64,000 nt of DNA from Roseiarcus sp963813195 (GTDB lineage Bacteria; Pseudomonadota; Alphaproteobacteria; Rhizobiales; Beijerinckiaceae), in the NCBI GenBank assembly GCA_963813195.1, contig CAWEYC010000027.1:315491-379490 (forward strand). Direction: 5' to 3'. Shown one piece after another: positions 9,063-20,700 of the stretch (within the stretch, counting starts at the first letter, position 1; every line of letters begins with the position of its first letter). Below the pieces are notes generated by a model. The model was given only the letters and a program-made list of their open reading frames with translations, searched no databases and had not been told where the DNA came from. Position numbers and translations under genes: made by a program.

Positions 9063-9413
9063 GAAATAGAAGTCATAGCGGCATTGGCGGCGCTCGCCCA
9101 GCCGACCCGCCTGGACGCTTTCCGATTGCTGGTCGCGCGCGAGCCGGACGGCGTTCCGGCTGGCGAGCTGGCGCGTCTGATCGAGGTTCCCCAAAACACC
9201 ATGTCGTCGCACCTCGCCGTCCTCGCGCGCGCCAGGCTGATTGCCGGCGAGCGGCAAAGCCGCTCCGTACTTTATCGCGCCAACCTCGACCGTCTGCGGG
9301 AGGTCACGCTGTTCCTGGTGAAAGACTGCTGCGGCGGCCGCCCCGAGTTGTGCGCGCCGCTGATCGCCGATCTCGCTCCATGTTGCTCGCCGAAAGAGGC
9401 CGCTCATGGCTGA
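9057..9413 (+). CDS. arsR: ArsR-family arsenite-responsive repressor
   Basis: 118-residue winged-helix repressor of the ars operon. The start MDEIEVIAALAAL is chosen because the family sequence begins there; an earlier ATG at 9006 would extend it through the palindrome. HTH: PAGELARLIEVPQNTMSSHLAVL. The C-terminus has a DCCGGRPELC pair and a further CC, placing the likely As(III)-binding cysteines in the C-terminal part as in alphaproteobacterial ArsR proteins rather than in the E. coli ELCVCDL helix. First gene of arsR-arsC-aqpS-MFS. Confidence 0.92.
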   Translation: MDEIEVIAALAALAQPTRLDAFRLLVAREPDGVPAGELARLIEVPQNTMSSHLAVLARARLIAGERQSRSVLYRANLDRLREVTLFLVKDCCGGRPELCAPLIADLAPCCSPKEAAHG

Positions 9414-9512
9414 GCGAATGTTCGACGTGTTGTTCGGGCGCTGGGTCCACGCCGAACCCATCTTGCGAAGGGATCGCGCAGGCCGCCGCAAAGCTTATCC
9501 GGAGATCGAGCG
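9406..9512 (+). pseudogene. Possible remnant of a low-molecular-weight arsenate reductase
   Basis: Starts inside the end of arsR with MAERMFDVLF, which resembles the N-terminus of the phosphatase-type ArsC family (where CTGNSAR would follow). Here the P-loop and everything after it are absent; the frame runs on into the next gene. This looks like an internal deletion that left the first ten codons. Only a short match supports it, so the call is tentative. Confidence 0.3.
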
Positions 9513-9938
9513 ATGGACATCATCATCTACCACAATCCCGCCTGCGAGACTTCGCGCAACGTGCTCGCGATGATCCGCAATTCCGGCGTCGAGCCGCATA
9601 TCATCGAATATCTGAAATGCCCGCCGACGCGATTGCTCCTGACGCAATTGCTCGCCCGCGCCGGCCTCACGGCGCGCGGGATATTGCGCGAGAAGGGCAC
9701 GCCTTACAACGATCTCGGCCTCGGCGATCCCTCGCTCTCCGACGATGCGTTGCTCGATGCGATCGGCGCGCATCCCATCCTGATGAACAGGCCGCTCGTC
9801 GTGACGCCGAAGGGCGTGCGCCTTTGCCGTCCATCCGAGAAGGTTCTCGATCTGCTGCCGCCGCAGCGCGGCCCTTTCGTCAAGGAAGACGGCGAGCGCG
9901 TGATCGACGAGGCCGGCCGACGCGTGGCGACGGCGTGA
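9513..9938 (+). CDS. arsC: Glutaredoxin-dependent arsenate reductase
   Basis: Reduces arsenate to arsenite with glutathione/glutaredoxin. The active-site motif NPACETSRN near the N-terminus holds catalytic Cys (about residue 11), and the family sequence continues through REKGTPYNDLGL, HPILMNRPLVVTPKGVRLCRPSEKVLDLL, the last part carrying the phosphate-binding arginines. 141 residues is normal. Its TGA overlaps the GTG of the aquaglyceroporin gene, so product arsenite can be exported by the next gene. Confidence 0.95.
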   Translation: MDIIIYHNPACETSRNVLAMIRNSGVEPHIIEYLKCPPTRLLLTQLLARAGLTARGILREKGTPYNDLGLGDPSLSDDALLDAIGAHPILMNRPLVVTPKGVRLCRPSEKVLDLLPPQRGPFVKEDGERVIDEAGRRVATA

Positions 9939-10633
9939 CGTTCCCCCTTCACAAACGCCTCGCGGCCGAATGCCTGGGGACCGGCCTGCTGGTGACGACC
10001 GTCGTCGGCTCCGGCATCATGGGCGAACGGCTCGCGGGCGGCAACGTTGCGCTCGCGCTGCTCGGCAACACCTTGCCTACTGGCGCGATCCTAGTGGTGC
10101 TGATCTTGGCGCTCGGCCCGATTTCGGGGGCGCATTTCAATCCGGCCGTGTCGCTGGTGATGGGCCTGCGCAAAGAGCATCCGTGGCGGGAGTTCGCCCC
10201 CTATGCGATCGCGCAGGTTCTGGGCGGCTGCATCGGCACTCTGGTCGCGCACGGCATGTTCGATTTGCCGCTGCTGGAACTCGCCGTCAAGGCGCGCCCC
10301 GGCCCAGCGCAATGGTTCGCCGAGTTCGTCGCCACTTTCGGCCTGATCGTCACCATCCTCGCGGTGTCGCGCTTCAGGAGCGAAGCAATTCCTGTCGCGG
10401 TCGGCCTCTACATCACCGCGGCCTATTGGTTCACCGCATCGACGTCGTTCGCCAATCCGGCCGTCACGATCGCCCGCGCGCTGACCCGCAGCTTCTCCGG
10501 CATCGCGCCGGCCGACGTTCCCATGTTCATCGTCGCGCAATGCCTCGGCGCGCTAGCGGGGCTCGCCGTCATGAGCTGGTTCTTCGCGACATCGGGCGCT
10601 CGCGGACGATTCCCGGCGCCGGAGCGGGCGTGA
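9935..10633 (+). CDS. aqpS: MIP-family aquaglyceroporin of the ars operon (AqpS-like)
   Basis: 232-residue channel with six predicted membrane spans and the two half-helix NPA motifs: GAHFNPAVSLVMG and SFANPAVTIARAL. In Sinorhizobium-type ars operons AqpS replaces the ArsB pump and lets arsenite leave down its gradient; position after arsC supports the same job here. The GTG start overlaps the arsC stop (GTGA); an upstream open frame reaching back to 9350 is a shadow of arsR and arsC. Confidence 0.88.
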   Translation: MTFPLHKRLAAECLGTGLLVTTVVGSGIMGERLAGGNVALALLGNTLPTGAILVVLILALGPISGAHFNPAVSLVMGLRKEHPWREFAPYAIAQVLGGCIGTLVAHGMFDLPLLELAVKARPGPAQWFAEFVATFGLIVTILAVSRFRSEAIPVAVGLYITAAYWFTASTSFANPAVTIARALTRSFSGIAPADVPMFIVAQCLGALAGLAVMSWFFATSGARGRFPAPERA

Positions 10634-10655
10634 TGCGGGACGACGGCAGGGCTGA

Positions 10656-11912
10656 ATGCGATTGCGGCGTCGCAACGTGAGCGACGCCGCCGACGAAACC
10701 ATCCCAATCTCTGCAACGCCGAGCCGCGTCGTCATCATCAGCACGCTGGGGGTGACGCAAATATTCGCGTGGGGATCGTCCTACTATCTGCCGGCGGTTC
10801 TGGCGAAGCCAGTCGCCGCCGACACTGGCTGGTCGCTGTCCTGGGTCGTCAGCGGCGTATCGCTCGGACTGCTGATCGCCGGCTTGGCCTCGCCCTGGGT
10901 CGGCCGCGCCATCGCCCGCCATGGCGGGCGGCCGGTTCTCGCCGTCAGCGCCGGACTGCTGGCGAGCGGTCTCCTGGTCTGCGCTCTGGCGCAGGCCTTG
11001 CCGGTCTATTTGCTCGGCTGGCTGGTGATCGGACTAGGAATGGGCGCCGGCCTCTACGATCCCGCTTTCGCCACCCTCGGGCGACTTTACGGTCACGGCG
11101 GGCGCTCGGCGATCACGACGCTGACGCTGTTTGGAGGCTTCGCCAGCACGATATGCTGGCCGCTGTCGGCGTTCCTCGAAGCGCATCTGAGATGGCGGGG
11201 CGCGTGCCTCGTCTATGCCGGCTTTCAACTCGCCGTCGCGCTGCCGGCCTATCTCTTCATTCTGCCGCGCGAAAGCCGGCGACCTAACCCTCCGCCTACG
11301 GCGCCAACTTCGTCGTCGCGCCCGTCAGCGAAGCCCGATGGCCAGCCAAGCGCGCTGTTTCCGCTGTTGGCCGTGTCGATCACCGTCAGTGCGGTGATCT
11401 CGACCTTGATGTCGGTCTATCTGCTCACGGTGCTGCAAGCGAAGGGGCTGACGCTTGCCGCCGCCGTGGGTTTCGGCGCGCTCGTCGGACCAGTTCAGGT
11501 GGCGGCCCGCTCGGTCGAGATAGTGATCGCCCGTCGTCATCACCCGATCTGGACGCATGTCGTCTCGGCCCTGTTCGTCCTGGCGGGACTGGCGGCATTG
11601 TGGCTACGCGCGCCGGTCATTGCGCTGGCGCTCGCGCTTTATGGCGCTGGCGTCGGTCTCGAGAGCATTGCCAGAGGCACGCTGCCGCTCGCGATCTTCG
11701 GCGCCGAACGCTATCCCGTGGTGATGGGCCGCATCGCCATGCCGAGCCTGATCGTTCAGGCGGCGGCCCCTTCGATCGGCTCGGTTCTACTGGCGTCGGG
11801 CGGAGCGGACGGGGCGATGGCGGCTTTCGTCGCCACGGCCGCCGTCAATGTGCTGCTGGCGGCGAGCTTGCTTCTGCTGCCGCGGTGCGCGTCGCCTGCG
11901 CGGTCACGATAG
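10656..11912 (+). CDS. MFS transporter associated with the ars operon
   Basis: 418 residues, about 12 membrane helices with a central hydrophilic loop rich in Pro/Ser (about 208-232). It has features of monocarboxylate-type/bacterial drug MFS proteins (WVVSGVSLGLLIAG, ARHGGRPVL in the loop 2-3 position). MFS proteins in alphaproteobacterial ars operons are known to export arsenite or organoarsenicals, but the substrate here is inferred from location only. A GTG at 10677 (VSDAADE) is an alternative start that would remove an arginine-rich leader. Confidence 0.8.
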   Translation: MRLRRRNVSDAADETIPISATPSRVVIISTLGVTQIFAWGSSYYLPAVLAKPVAADTGWSLSWVVSGVSLGLLIAGLASPWVGRAIARHGGRPVLAVSAGLLASGLLVCALAQALPVYLLGWLVIGLGMGAGLYDPAFATLGRLYGHGGRSAITTLTLFGGFASTICWPLSAFLEAHLRWRGACLVYAGFQLAVALPAYLFILPRESRRPNPPPTAPTSSSRPSAKPDGQPSALFPLLAVSITVSAVISTLMSVYLLTVLQAKGLTLAAAVGFGALVGPVQVAARSVEIVIARRHHPIWTHVVSALFVLAGLAALWLRAPVIALALALYGAGVGLESIARGTLPLAIFGAERYPVVMGRIAMPSLIVQAAAPSIGSVLLASGGADGAMAAFVATAAVNVLLAASLLLLPRCASPARSR

Positions 11913-11932
11913 GATCGGGAAATCCATGGGTC

Positions 11933-12982
11933 TCACTGGACCCCGCGCCATTCGATCCACTGGCCGTGGAAACTCGCCAAAGCCAGCTCTTCGTCGATCG
12001 GCCCATGCGGCCACAGCGACAGGCGCAACACGGCGCCGCGGCGTTCGTCGCGTTCGGCTTCGAGACGCAGCCAGGCGAACGGGTTGGCTTTCGTCGCCCG
12101 CTGCGCCGCCTCGGCGATCGCGGCGCGGATCGCGACCTTGGTCGGCTGCGAGAGATATTGCCAAAAGATCGTGTGGGCGAGGACCAGCGCGCACCCGGGG
12201 GCGCCGGCCCGCAATTCCCGCGCCGCGAAGTCGGCGGCGTCGATCGCCTCCACGCGGATGTTCGCCGCGGCGGCCAAATCAAGGGCCGCCTCGGCGCGCC
12301 CCAGGCGGGCGGCCTGGTCAGGCCAGATGTAGGCGAGCATGCGCGCCCGGGCGCTTTGGTCGCTGAGGTCGATCGGGTTGAGGTCGCAACCGAGCCGATC
12401 GGCGACCGCGATCGCGTTGGGCAGGGATGCGGCCTCGCCGCGCCATTCGCACGGGATCGTCACCCTGGCGTCCGGCGGTCCCCATCGACGCGCGCCATAG
12501 TCGTAGAAGTAGCGATCGAACTGAAGGTTCAATCCCGCGCTGGCGCCGATTTCGCGGATCGCCAGCGGCAGGCCGGCGCGGTGCGCGATCTCCAGATATG
12601 CCGGCAGCAGCGCCGCGGATCGCGCGACCTCGTTGGTCTGCGGCGCGCTGTCGAGAAAGCGCGTCAATCGCTCATCGAGAGCCGCGATCGTGCTTTGCGC
12701 GCCGCGCCAGAATTCGCGCGGGGAGGGCGGCGGGTTGGGCGGATAGAGCGGCGCCAGCGCGGGATGGCCCTCGCGCGCGAAATAGTTGAGCGCGCCGCAG
12801 GCGCGCAGCGCGATCGCGTCGGCCTCCGGCGAACCTGGCCAGTTGAGCAGGCGCGCTCCGAACGCAGAACTTTCGGTGAGCCGGTCATATAAGGTGCGGC
12901 AGGCAAGCGCCGTGAACGGCGATCCCAGGCGTTCGCACCATTCCGCCTGACGAAGGAAATTCTCGCGAGCGTTCGGGTTCAC
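11933..12982 (-). CDS. DUF2332 domain protein
   Basis: 349 residues covering the whole DUF2332 family: FLRQAEWCERLGSPFTALACRTLYDRL at the start, the conserved REIGASAGLNLQFDRY centre (about 165-180) and LVLAHTIFWQYL plus RLEAERDE near the end. The EIGASAGLNL stretch resembles a glycine-rich nucleotide/SAM-binding loop, but no activity has been assigned to the family as far as I know. It follows acnA on the same strand with a 15-base gap and converges with the MFS gene. Confidence 0.85.
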   Translation of the reverse strand: MNPNARENFLRQAEWCERLGSPFTALACRTLYDRLTESSAFGARLLNWPGSPEADAIALRACGALNYFAREGHPALAPLYPPNPPPSPREFWRGAQSTIAALDERLTRFLDSAPQTNEVARSAALLPAYLEIAHRAGLPLAIREIGASAGLNLQFDRYFYDYGARRWGPPDARVTIPCEWRGEAASLPNAIAVADRLGCDLNPIDLSDQSARARMLAYIWPDQAARLGRAEAALDLAAAANIRVEAIDAADFAARELRAGAPGCALVLAHTIFWQYLSQPTKVAIRAAIAEAAQRATKANPFAWLRLEAERDERRGAVLRLSLWPHGPIDEELALASFHGQWIEWRGVQ

Positions 12983-12997
12983 GGGCGCGGCGTCCGA

Positions 12998-15709
<2,712 letters not shown>

Positions 15710-15839
15710 GGGAGCTGCTCCGGAGATTGATCGAGAGGGGATAAGGGTGAGCCGGCTTATAGATAAATTCCCATCGTCGGGCTAGACAAACTATCGTTTG
15801 AAGGCGCTGAAAACGATGGGCGCCGCCGAAGGGAAAGCC

Positions 15840-16463
15840 ATGCGCCTCAGCGGCCGGGACATCGCCATTGAACGCGGCGGGCGCTCGATCCTCGCCGGCC
15901 TCTCCTTCGAGGCGCGCGCCGGCGCGGCGCTGCTCGTCACCGGACCGAACGGGGCGGGCAAATCGACTCTTCTGCGCGCCATCGCCGGTTTCCTGCCGCT
16001 CGCCGCCGGCGCCTTCGCGTTGGACGGCGGCGCGAGCGAAGCGAGCATCGGCGAACAGGCGCATTATCTCGGCCATGCCGACGCGTTGAAGAGCGCCCTG
16101 ACGGCGGCCGAGAATCTCGCGTTCTGGGCCGCCGCGCTGGGGAGCGATTCGGCGGAAGGGGGCTGGCGCGCCGCGCTCGCCCGTCTCGGTCTCGGCCATA
16201 TCGCCGATTTTCCCGTGCGCGCCCTGTCGGCGGGGCAGAAGCGCCGCGTCGCGCTGGCGCGCCTTCTCGTCGCGCCGCGCCCGCTATGGCTGCTCGACGA
16301 GCCGACGACGGCGCTGGACGCCGCCGCGCAAATCCTGTTCGCCGGGATCATGCGCGAGCACCTCGCCGCCGGCGGGCTGATCGTCGCGGCGACGCACGCG
16401 CCGCTCGGCCTCGACGGCGCCCGGACGCTTCAACTCGGCGCGGCTTCCAGGATCGCGGCATGA
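15840..16463 (+). CDS. ccmA: Cytochrome c biogenesis ABC transporter ATP-binding protein CcmA
   Basis: ATPase of the CcmABCD module that releases haem-loaded CcmE. Walker A GPNGAGKST, signature LSAGQKRR and Walker B LLDEPTTALD are intact. I take MRLSGRDIAIERGGRS (15840) as the start, giving 207 residues; an ATG at 15798 adds 14 residues with no family match. The stop overlaps the ccmB ATG (ATGA). Confidence 0.95.
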   Translation: MRLSGRDIAIERGGRSILAGLSFEARAGAALLVTGPNGAGKSTLLRAIAGFLPLAAGAFALDGGASEASIGEQAHYLGHADALKSALTAAENLAFWAAALGSDSAEGGWRAALARLGLGHIADFPVRALSAGQKRRVALARLLVAPRPLWLLDEPTTALDAAAQILFAGIMREHLAAGGLIVAATHAPLGLDGARTLQLGAASRIAA

Positions 16464-17131
16464 GCGGGGCGGCGCGCGCGCTGTTCGCGAGGGAATGGCG
16501 GATCGCTCGGCGCGTCGGCGGCGGCGCGTCGATCGGCGCGGTGTTCTTCCTCATCCTGGTGACGATCATGCCCTTCGCGCTCGGGCCCGATCTCAAATTG
16601 CTCGCGCGCATCGGGCCAGCCATTTTGTGGATCGCGGCGCTGCTCGCCGCGCTGCTCGGCCTCGATCGCCTGTTCCAGGGCGACAGCGACGACGGCTCGC
16701 TGGACGTGCTCGTCAACGCCAGTCTGCCGCTGGAGCTCGTCGTGCTCGTCAAATGCGCCGCCCACTGGGCTACGAGCGCGCTCCCCCTGGTGATCGTCAG
16801 CCCGCTGTTCGGCCTGATGCTGGCGATGGAGGCGCGGCCCCTCGCGCTCGTCGCGCTCAGTCTTGTCGCCGGCACGCCGGCGCTCACCATGATCGGGGCG
16901 ATCGGCGCGGCGCTGACGGTTTCGCTCAGGCGCGGCGGCCTGCTGATGGCGGTGCTGGCGCTACCGCTGACCATTCCCGTGCTGATCTTCGGCGTTTCCG
17001 CCGCTTCCGCAGCGAGCGGCGGGCCCGCGCCGTTCATGACGCCGTTCCTGATGCTGTGCGCGATTTCCCTCGCCGCGATCGCTCTCGCGCCCTTTGCGGC
17101 GGCGGCGGCCTTGCGGCATGTAAGAGAGTAG
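16460..17131 (+). CDS. ccmB: Haem exporter protein CcmB
   Basis: 223 residues, six predicted membrane helices, with the family sequence ALFAREWRIARRVGGGA at the N-terminus and LDRLFQGDSDDGSLDVLV after the second helix. Partner of CcmA in the ATP-dependent release of holo-CcmE. Normally ccmC would follow; here the next ccm gene lies 11.3 kb downstream and an oxidoreductase fragment comes instead. Confidence 0.95.
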   Translation: MSGAARALFAREWRIARRVGGGASIGAVFFLILVTIMPFALGPDLKLLARIGPAILWIAALLAALLGLDRLFQGDSDDGSLDVLVNASLPLELVVLVKCAAHWATSALPLVIVSPLFGLMLAMEARPLALVALSLVAGTPALTMIGAIGAALTVSLRRGGLLMAVLALPLTIPVLIFGVSAASAASGGPAPFMTPFLMLCAISLAAIALAPFAAAAALRHVRE

Positions 17132-17165
17132 CCGCCACTTGGCCTGATCCGAGGGAAGGGCGCAC

Positions 17166-17291
17166 ATGGACCATCCCGACGCCATCATCATCGGCGCCGG
17201 CCCGGCGGGACCCGCCACCGCCGTGAGCGTGCGAAGGCAGGGGTCGAGGCGGAGCGAATCGCCAGGACGGCGACAGATCTCCTGCGGGTAG
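17166..17291 (+). pseudogene. N-terminal remnant of an FAD-dependent oxidoreductase
   Basis: The peptide MDHPDAIIIGAGPAGPATAV has the beta-alpha-beta FAD/NAD fold start GxGxxG; after about 25 residues it loses all family similarity and stops at codon 42. Length is far below any flavoprotein, so this is a 5' fragment. It begins 35 bases after ccmB, exactly where the ccm operon is interrupted, and may mark a recombination junction. Confidence 0.5.
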
Positions 17292-17434
17292 GCCGCTCCA
17301 TCCGTTAGCGTGATTTCGGCGCGCGTCTTCAGGCTCGCGTGTTGCCAAAGTCCCGTAAAAGTGGTCCCCTTTGCATCAGGGAGCCGCCGTCACGCCGGCC
17401 GAAGCCGGCATTACCCGCTTCACGGGAGGACGCG

Positions 17435-17755
17435 ATGCCAAAGTACCTGATCGAAGGTCATTACACCGCCGCGGGAACCAAGGGGCTCGCGCATGAAGGC
17501 GGCACGGGGCGCCGTTCGGCGGTCAAGAAGATGGCGGAAGCGTTGGGCGGCAAGCTGGAATCCATCCATTTCGCTTTCGGCGATGTCGACGTTTACGCCA
17601 TCGTCGACATGCCGGACAACGTGACCGCGGCCGCCGTCGCGCTCGCCGTCAACCAGGCCGGCAGCGTCGCCATCAAGACGACCGTGTTGATGACGCCGGA
17701 GGAGGTCGACCAGGCCGGCAAGAAGGCGGTCGAGTATCGGCCGCCGGGCGGCTAA
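17435..17755 (+). CDS. GYD domain protein
   Basis: 106 residues matching the GYD family: MPKYLIEGHYTAAGTKGLAHEGGTGRRSAVKKMAEALGG-type start, FAFGDVDVYAIVDMPD (the GD-V-DVY motif that names the family) and TTVLMTPEEVD. A ferredoxin-like small fold of unknown role. A good ribosome site (GGGAGGA) sits 5-6 bases before the ATG; an earlier in-frame start at 17339 is rejected. Confidence 0.88.
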   Translation: MPKYLIEGHYTAAGTKGLAHEGGTGRRSAVKKMAEALGGKLESIHFAFGDVDVYAIVDMPDNVTAAAVALAVNQAGSVAIKTTVLMTPEEVDQAGKKAVEYRPPGG

Positions 17756-17778
17756 GGCGGCCGGCGGCGCTGCGCGCC

Positions 17779-20700
17779 TCAGTTCAGAAGCCGCTCGAAC
17801 TGCGCGATGTCCACCGCTGGGCTGTAGAGGTAGCCTTGGTAGGTCGGGCAACCGTGCATCTCGAGGAAGCGGCGCTGCGCCTCGGTTTCAACGCCCTCGG
17901 CGATGACCGCCAGCCCGAGACTCTTGGCCAGGGTGATGATGGTCTGCACGACCGCCGCGTCATTGGTGTTGCCGGGCAGGTTGCGCACGAAGGACCGGTC
18001 GATCTTGAGCTGGTCCAGCGGCAGCCTCGTGAGGTACGACAGCGAGGAATAGCCGGTGCCGAAGTCGTCCATGGAAAAGCCGACGCCTAGCCGCTTGAGC
18101 GCCCGCATCTTCTCGATGGTGCCCTCGATATCGTCGATGACGAGGCTTTCCGTCAGCTCGAGTTTGAGCTTGCCGGGCGGCGCGTCGGCCTGTTCGAGCG
18201 CATCGCGGACCTGATCGACGAAATCGGTCTGCCGGAACTGGTGAGCGCTGACGTTGACGGCGAGGTGCAACGCGCGCGTGGACGGGTTTGCCGCCCAGGT
18301 CTTGAGCTGCATACAGGCCTCTTCCAGCACCCACCGGCCGATCGGCAGGATCAGGCCCGTCGCCTCGGCCAGCGGGATGAACTCGTCCGGCGAAACAAGA
18401 CCGCGCTGGGGATGGCGCCAACGCAGCAGCGCCTCGACGCCGATCAGGCAACGGGCGTCGTCGACCTGCGGCTGGTAGTGCAGGATGAACTGACGATCGC
18501 GGAGGGCGAGCCGCAGCGCGGATTCGAGACACGTTCGGGCGGCGAGCGCGCCTTGCGTTACAGGATCGAAAAATCGCAGCGTGTTACGCCCGGCCGACTT
18601 CGCCTGGTAGAGGGCGATGTCGGCCTGCTTGAGCAACTCGTCCAGCGAATCCTCGGCATCGATGAACAGAGTGACGCCGACGCTGGGGGTGCTGTGATGC
18701 ACGCGGCCGCCGATCGCGTAGGGCCGATTGAGCGCGCTCAGGATGCTTTCGCCGGCCTCCTTGGCCTGCGCGGCCGCCTCGCTGGCGCTCTCGCTCAGAT
18801 CCTCGAGCAAGACGACGAACTCGTCTCCGCCGAGGCGGGCGACGGTGTCGGCGTTGCGAATGCAAGCGACGAGCCGCTGGGCGACCTCGACCAGCAGCTT
18901 GTCGCCGACGTCGTGGCCGCTGGTCTCGTTGAGGATCTTGAAGTTGTCGAGATCGATGAACAGCAGCGCCCCTTTTCGTCCGCTGCGGCGGCAGCCCGCC
19001 AGCGCCTGCTGCAGTCGGTCCAGGAACAGGCGCCGGTTGGGCAATTGGGTCAGCGGATCGTAGAAGGCGAGATGCTCGATCTTCTTTTCCGCCGCCTGGC
19101 GCTCGGTGATGTCGACCAGCGTGCTGACGTAGTGAGTGAGCTCGCCACGGGTTCCCCTGACGGCCGAGACGTTGAGCCACGCTGGAAAATTCGTCCCGCT
19201 CTTGCGCCGGATCAACAGCTCGCCCTGCCACGTACCCTCGCGCCGAACGCGTTCCAAGGTCGCATCGTAGAAGGCGGGGTCGAAACCGTCCGGCCGCAGA
19301 AGGCGCGGCGAACCGCCGACGAGCTCTTCGGGCGCGTAGCCGGTGATTTCAGCGTAGGCTCTGTTGACCTGCAAGATCGTGTTGTTGGCGTCGGCGATGA
19401 CAATTCCTTCCTGCGCCTCGAAGGCGATGGCGGCGATCCGAAGCTGCTCTTCGGCCTTGCTGCGTTCGGTGATGTCTCGGGCGATGGCCACAAGGCCGAT
19501 CACGTTGCCCGCCTGATCGCGCATCGGCGTCTTGATCGACTCGAAGAGGCCACGATAGCCGTCGGCGTTGAAGGTCAGCCATTGCTCTCTGGCTTGTGGT
19601 TTGTCAGCCGTCATGATGCTGCGATCGTAGTCGCTGATGGCGTCGGCGAGGTCCGGGGCGACCAGGTCGTGGATCGTCTTGCCGACGAGTTCCTTTTCGG
19701 GCGCGCCGGCGAAGCGCTCGAATTGCGCGTTGCAGCTGAGGTAGGCCCCCTTGGCGTCCTTCAGCCAGACGAGATCGGGAATGGTCCGCACCAAGGTGCG
19801 CAACTGTCCCTCGCGGTCACGAAGGTCGCGATACGCGAGCAGGCTGGTGAGCCCGTCGGCGACGCGCCTGCCAATCTCCTGGAACAGTCTCTTTTCGTCG
19901 TCGGTCCAAATCCTGGCGCGAGAGCATTGGTGGAGGCCGAACATGTAGGCCTCGCCCGCCTTCGGGTGTATCGCCATGCAAAGCATGGACTGGACCCCGA
20001 ATCTCGCCTTCGGCCCCATGGGCGGGGCGTGTTCGGACCCCGGGTCGAACGACACCGGTCGGCGCGACGACAGCACCGCCCTCACGATGCCGAGCGTCTC
20101 CGGGTCCATCGGAATGTCGGTCGCGCTGCCGCGCCCGGTGACATATTCCGGGCGGGAACGCTCCATCGCTAATCGCCACGACGCCGCCCCGGGATCGCAG
20201 GGGTGCGCGAGCCACGCTCGATCGCATCCAAAGATCGACAGCGTCGCGTCGAGAACGCTGCTCATCATCTGCTCGAGATCGGTGGTCTCCTGGATCGCCA
20301 GATTGACCTGATCCATGCATTCGAAGAAACGCAGATTCGCCTGCAGCCGGCGGTCGATATGCTTACGTTCGTCGCGGGCGCGCAGCACCGAGATGCCGAA
20401 CGCCAAGTCACCGGCCAATTCCTCGAGGAGGCGAATTTCCTCGTTGCTGCCGAAGGCGTTGGGTTCCGAGGAATGGATGTTGAGGGAGCCGAACGGGATT
20501 GCGTTTTCGTTCTTGAGCGGAAGGGCGATTTCGGAGCGATAACCCCGACGCAGCGCCCCGGCGCGCCACAGAGCGGCGCGAGGATCTGTAGCGTAGTCCT
20601 GAATGCTGGCGGTTGTGCCGGTGCGAATGGCGGTTCCGATCGGCCCGCGTCCCCGTTCCGTGTCGGCCCATGAGATGCGCGCCTGCTCGACGTAGCCGTC

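Noticed and set aside
7140..9491. Long open frame (783 codons) antisense to the GGDEF-EAL gene
   Set aside because: It mirrors the codon structure of the real gene in high-GC DNA and shows no family features of its own.
17330..17434. Possible insertion-sequence end before the GYD gene
   Set aside because: Only a short word resembling IS termini; no transposase, no matching inverted end, no target duplication visible.
18241..20172. Open frame of 643 codons antisense to the GAF-PAS-GGDEF-EAL gene
   Set aside because: No recognisable domain; composition typical of antisense frames.
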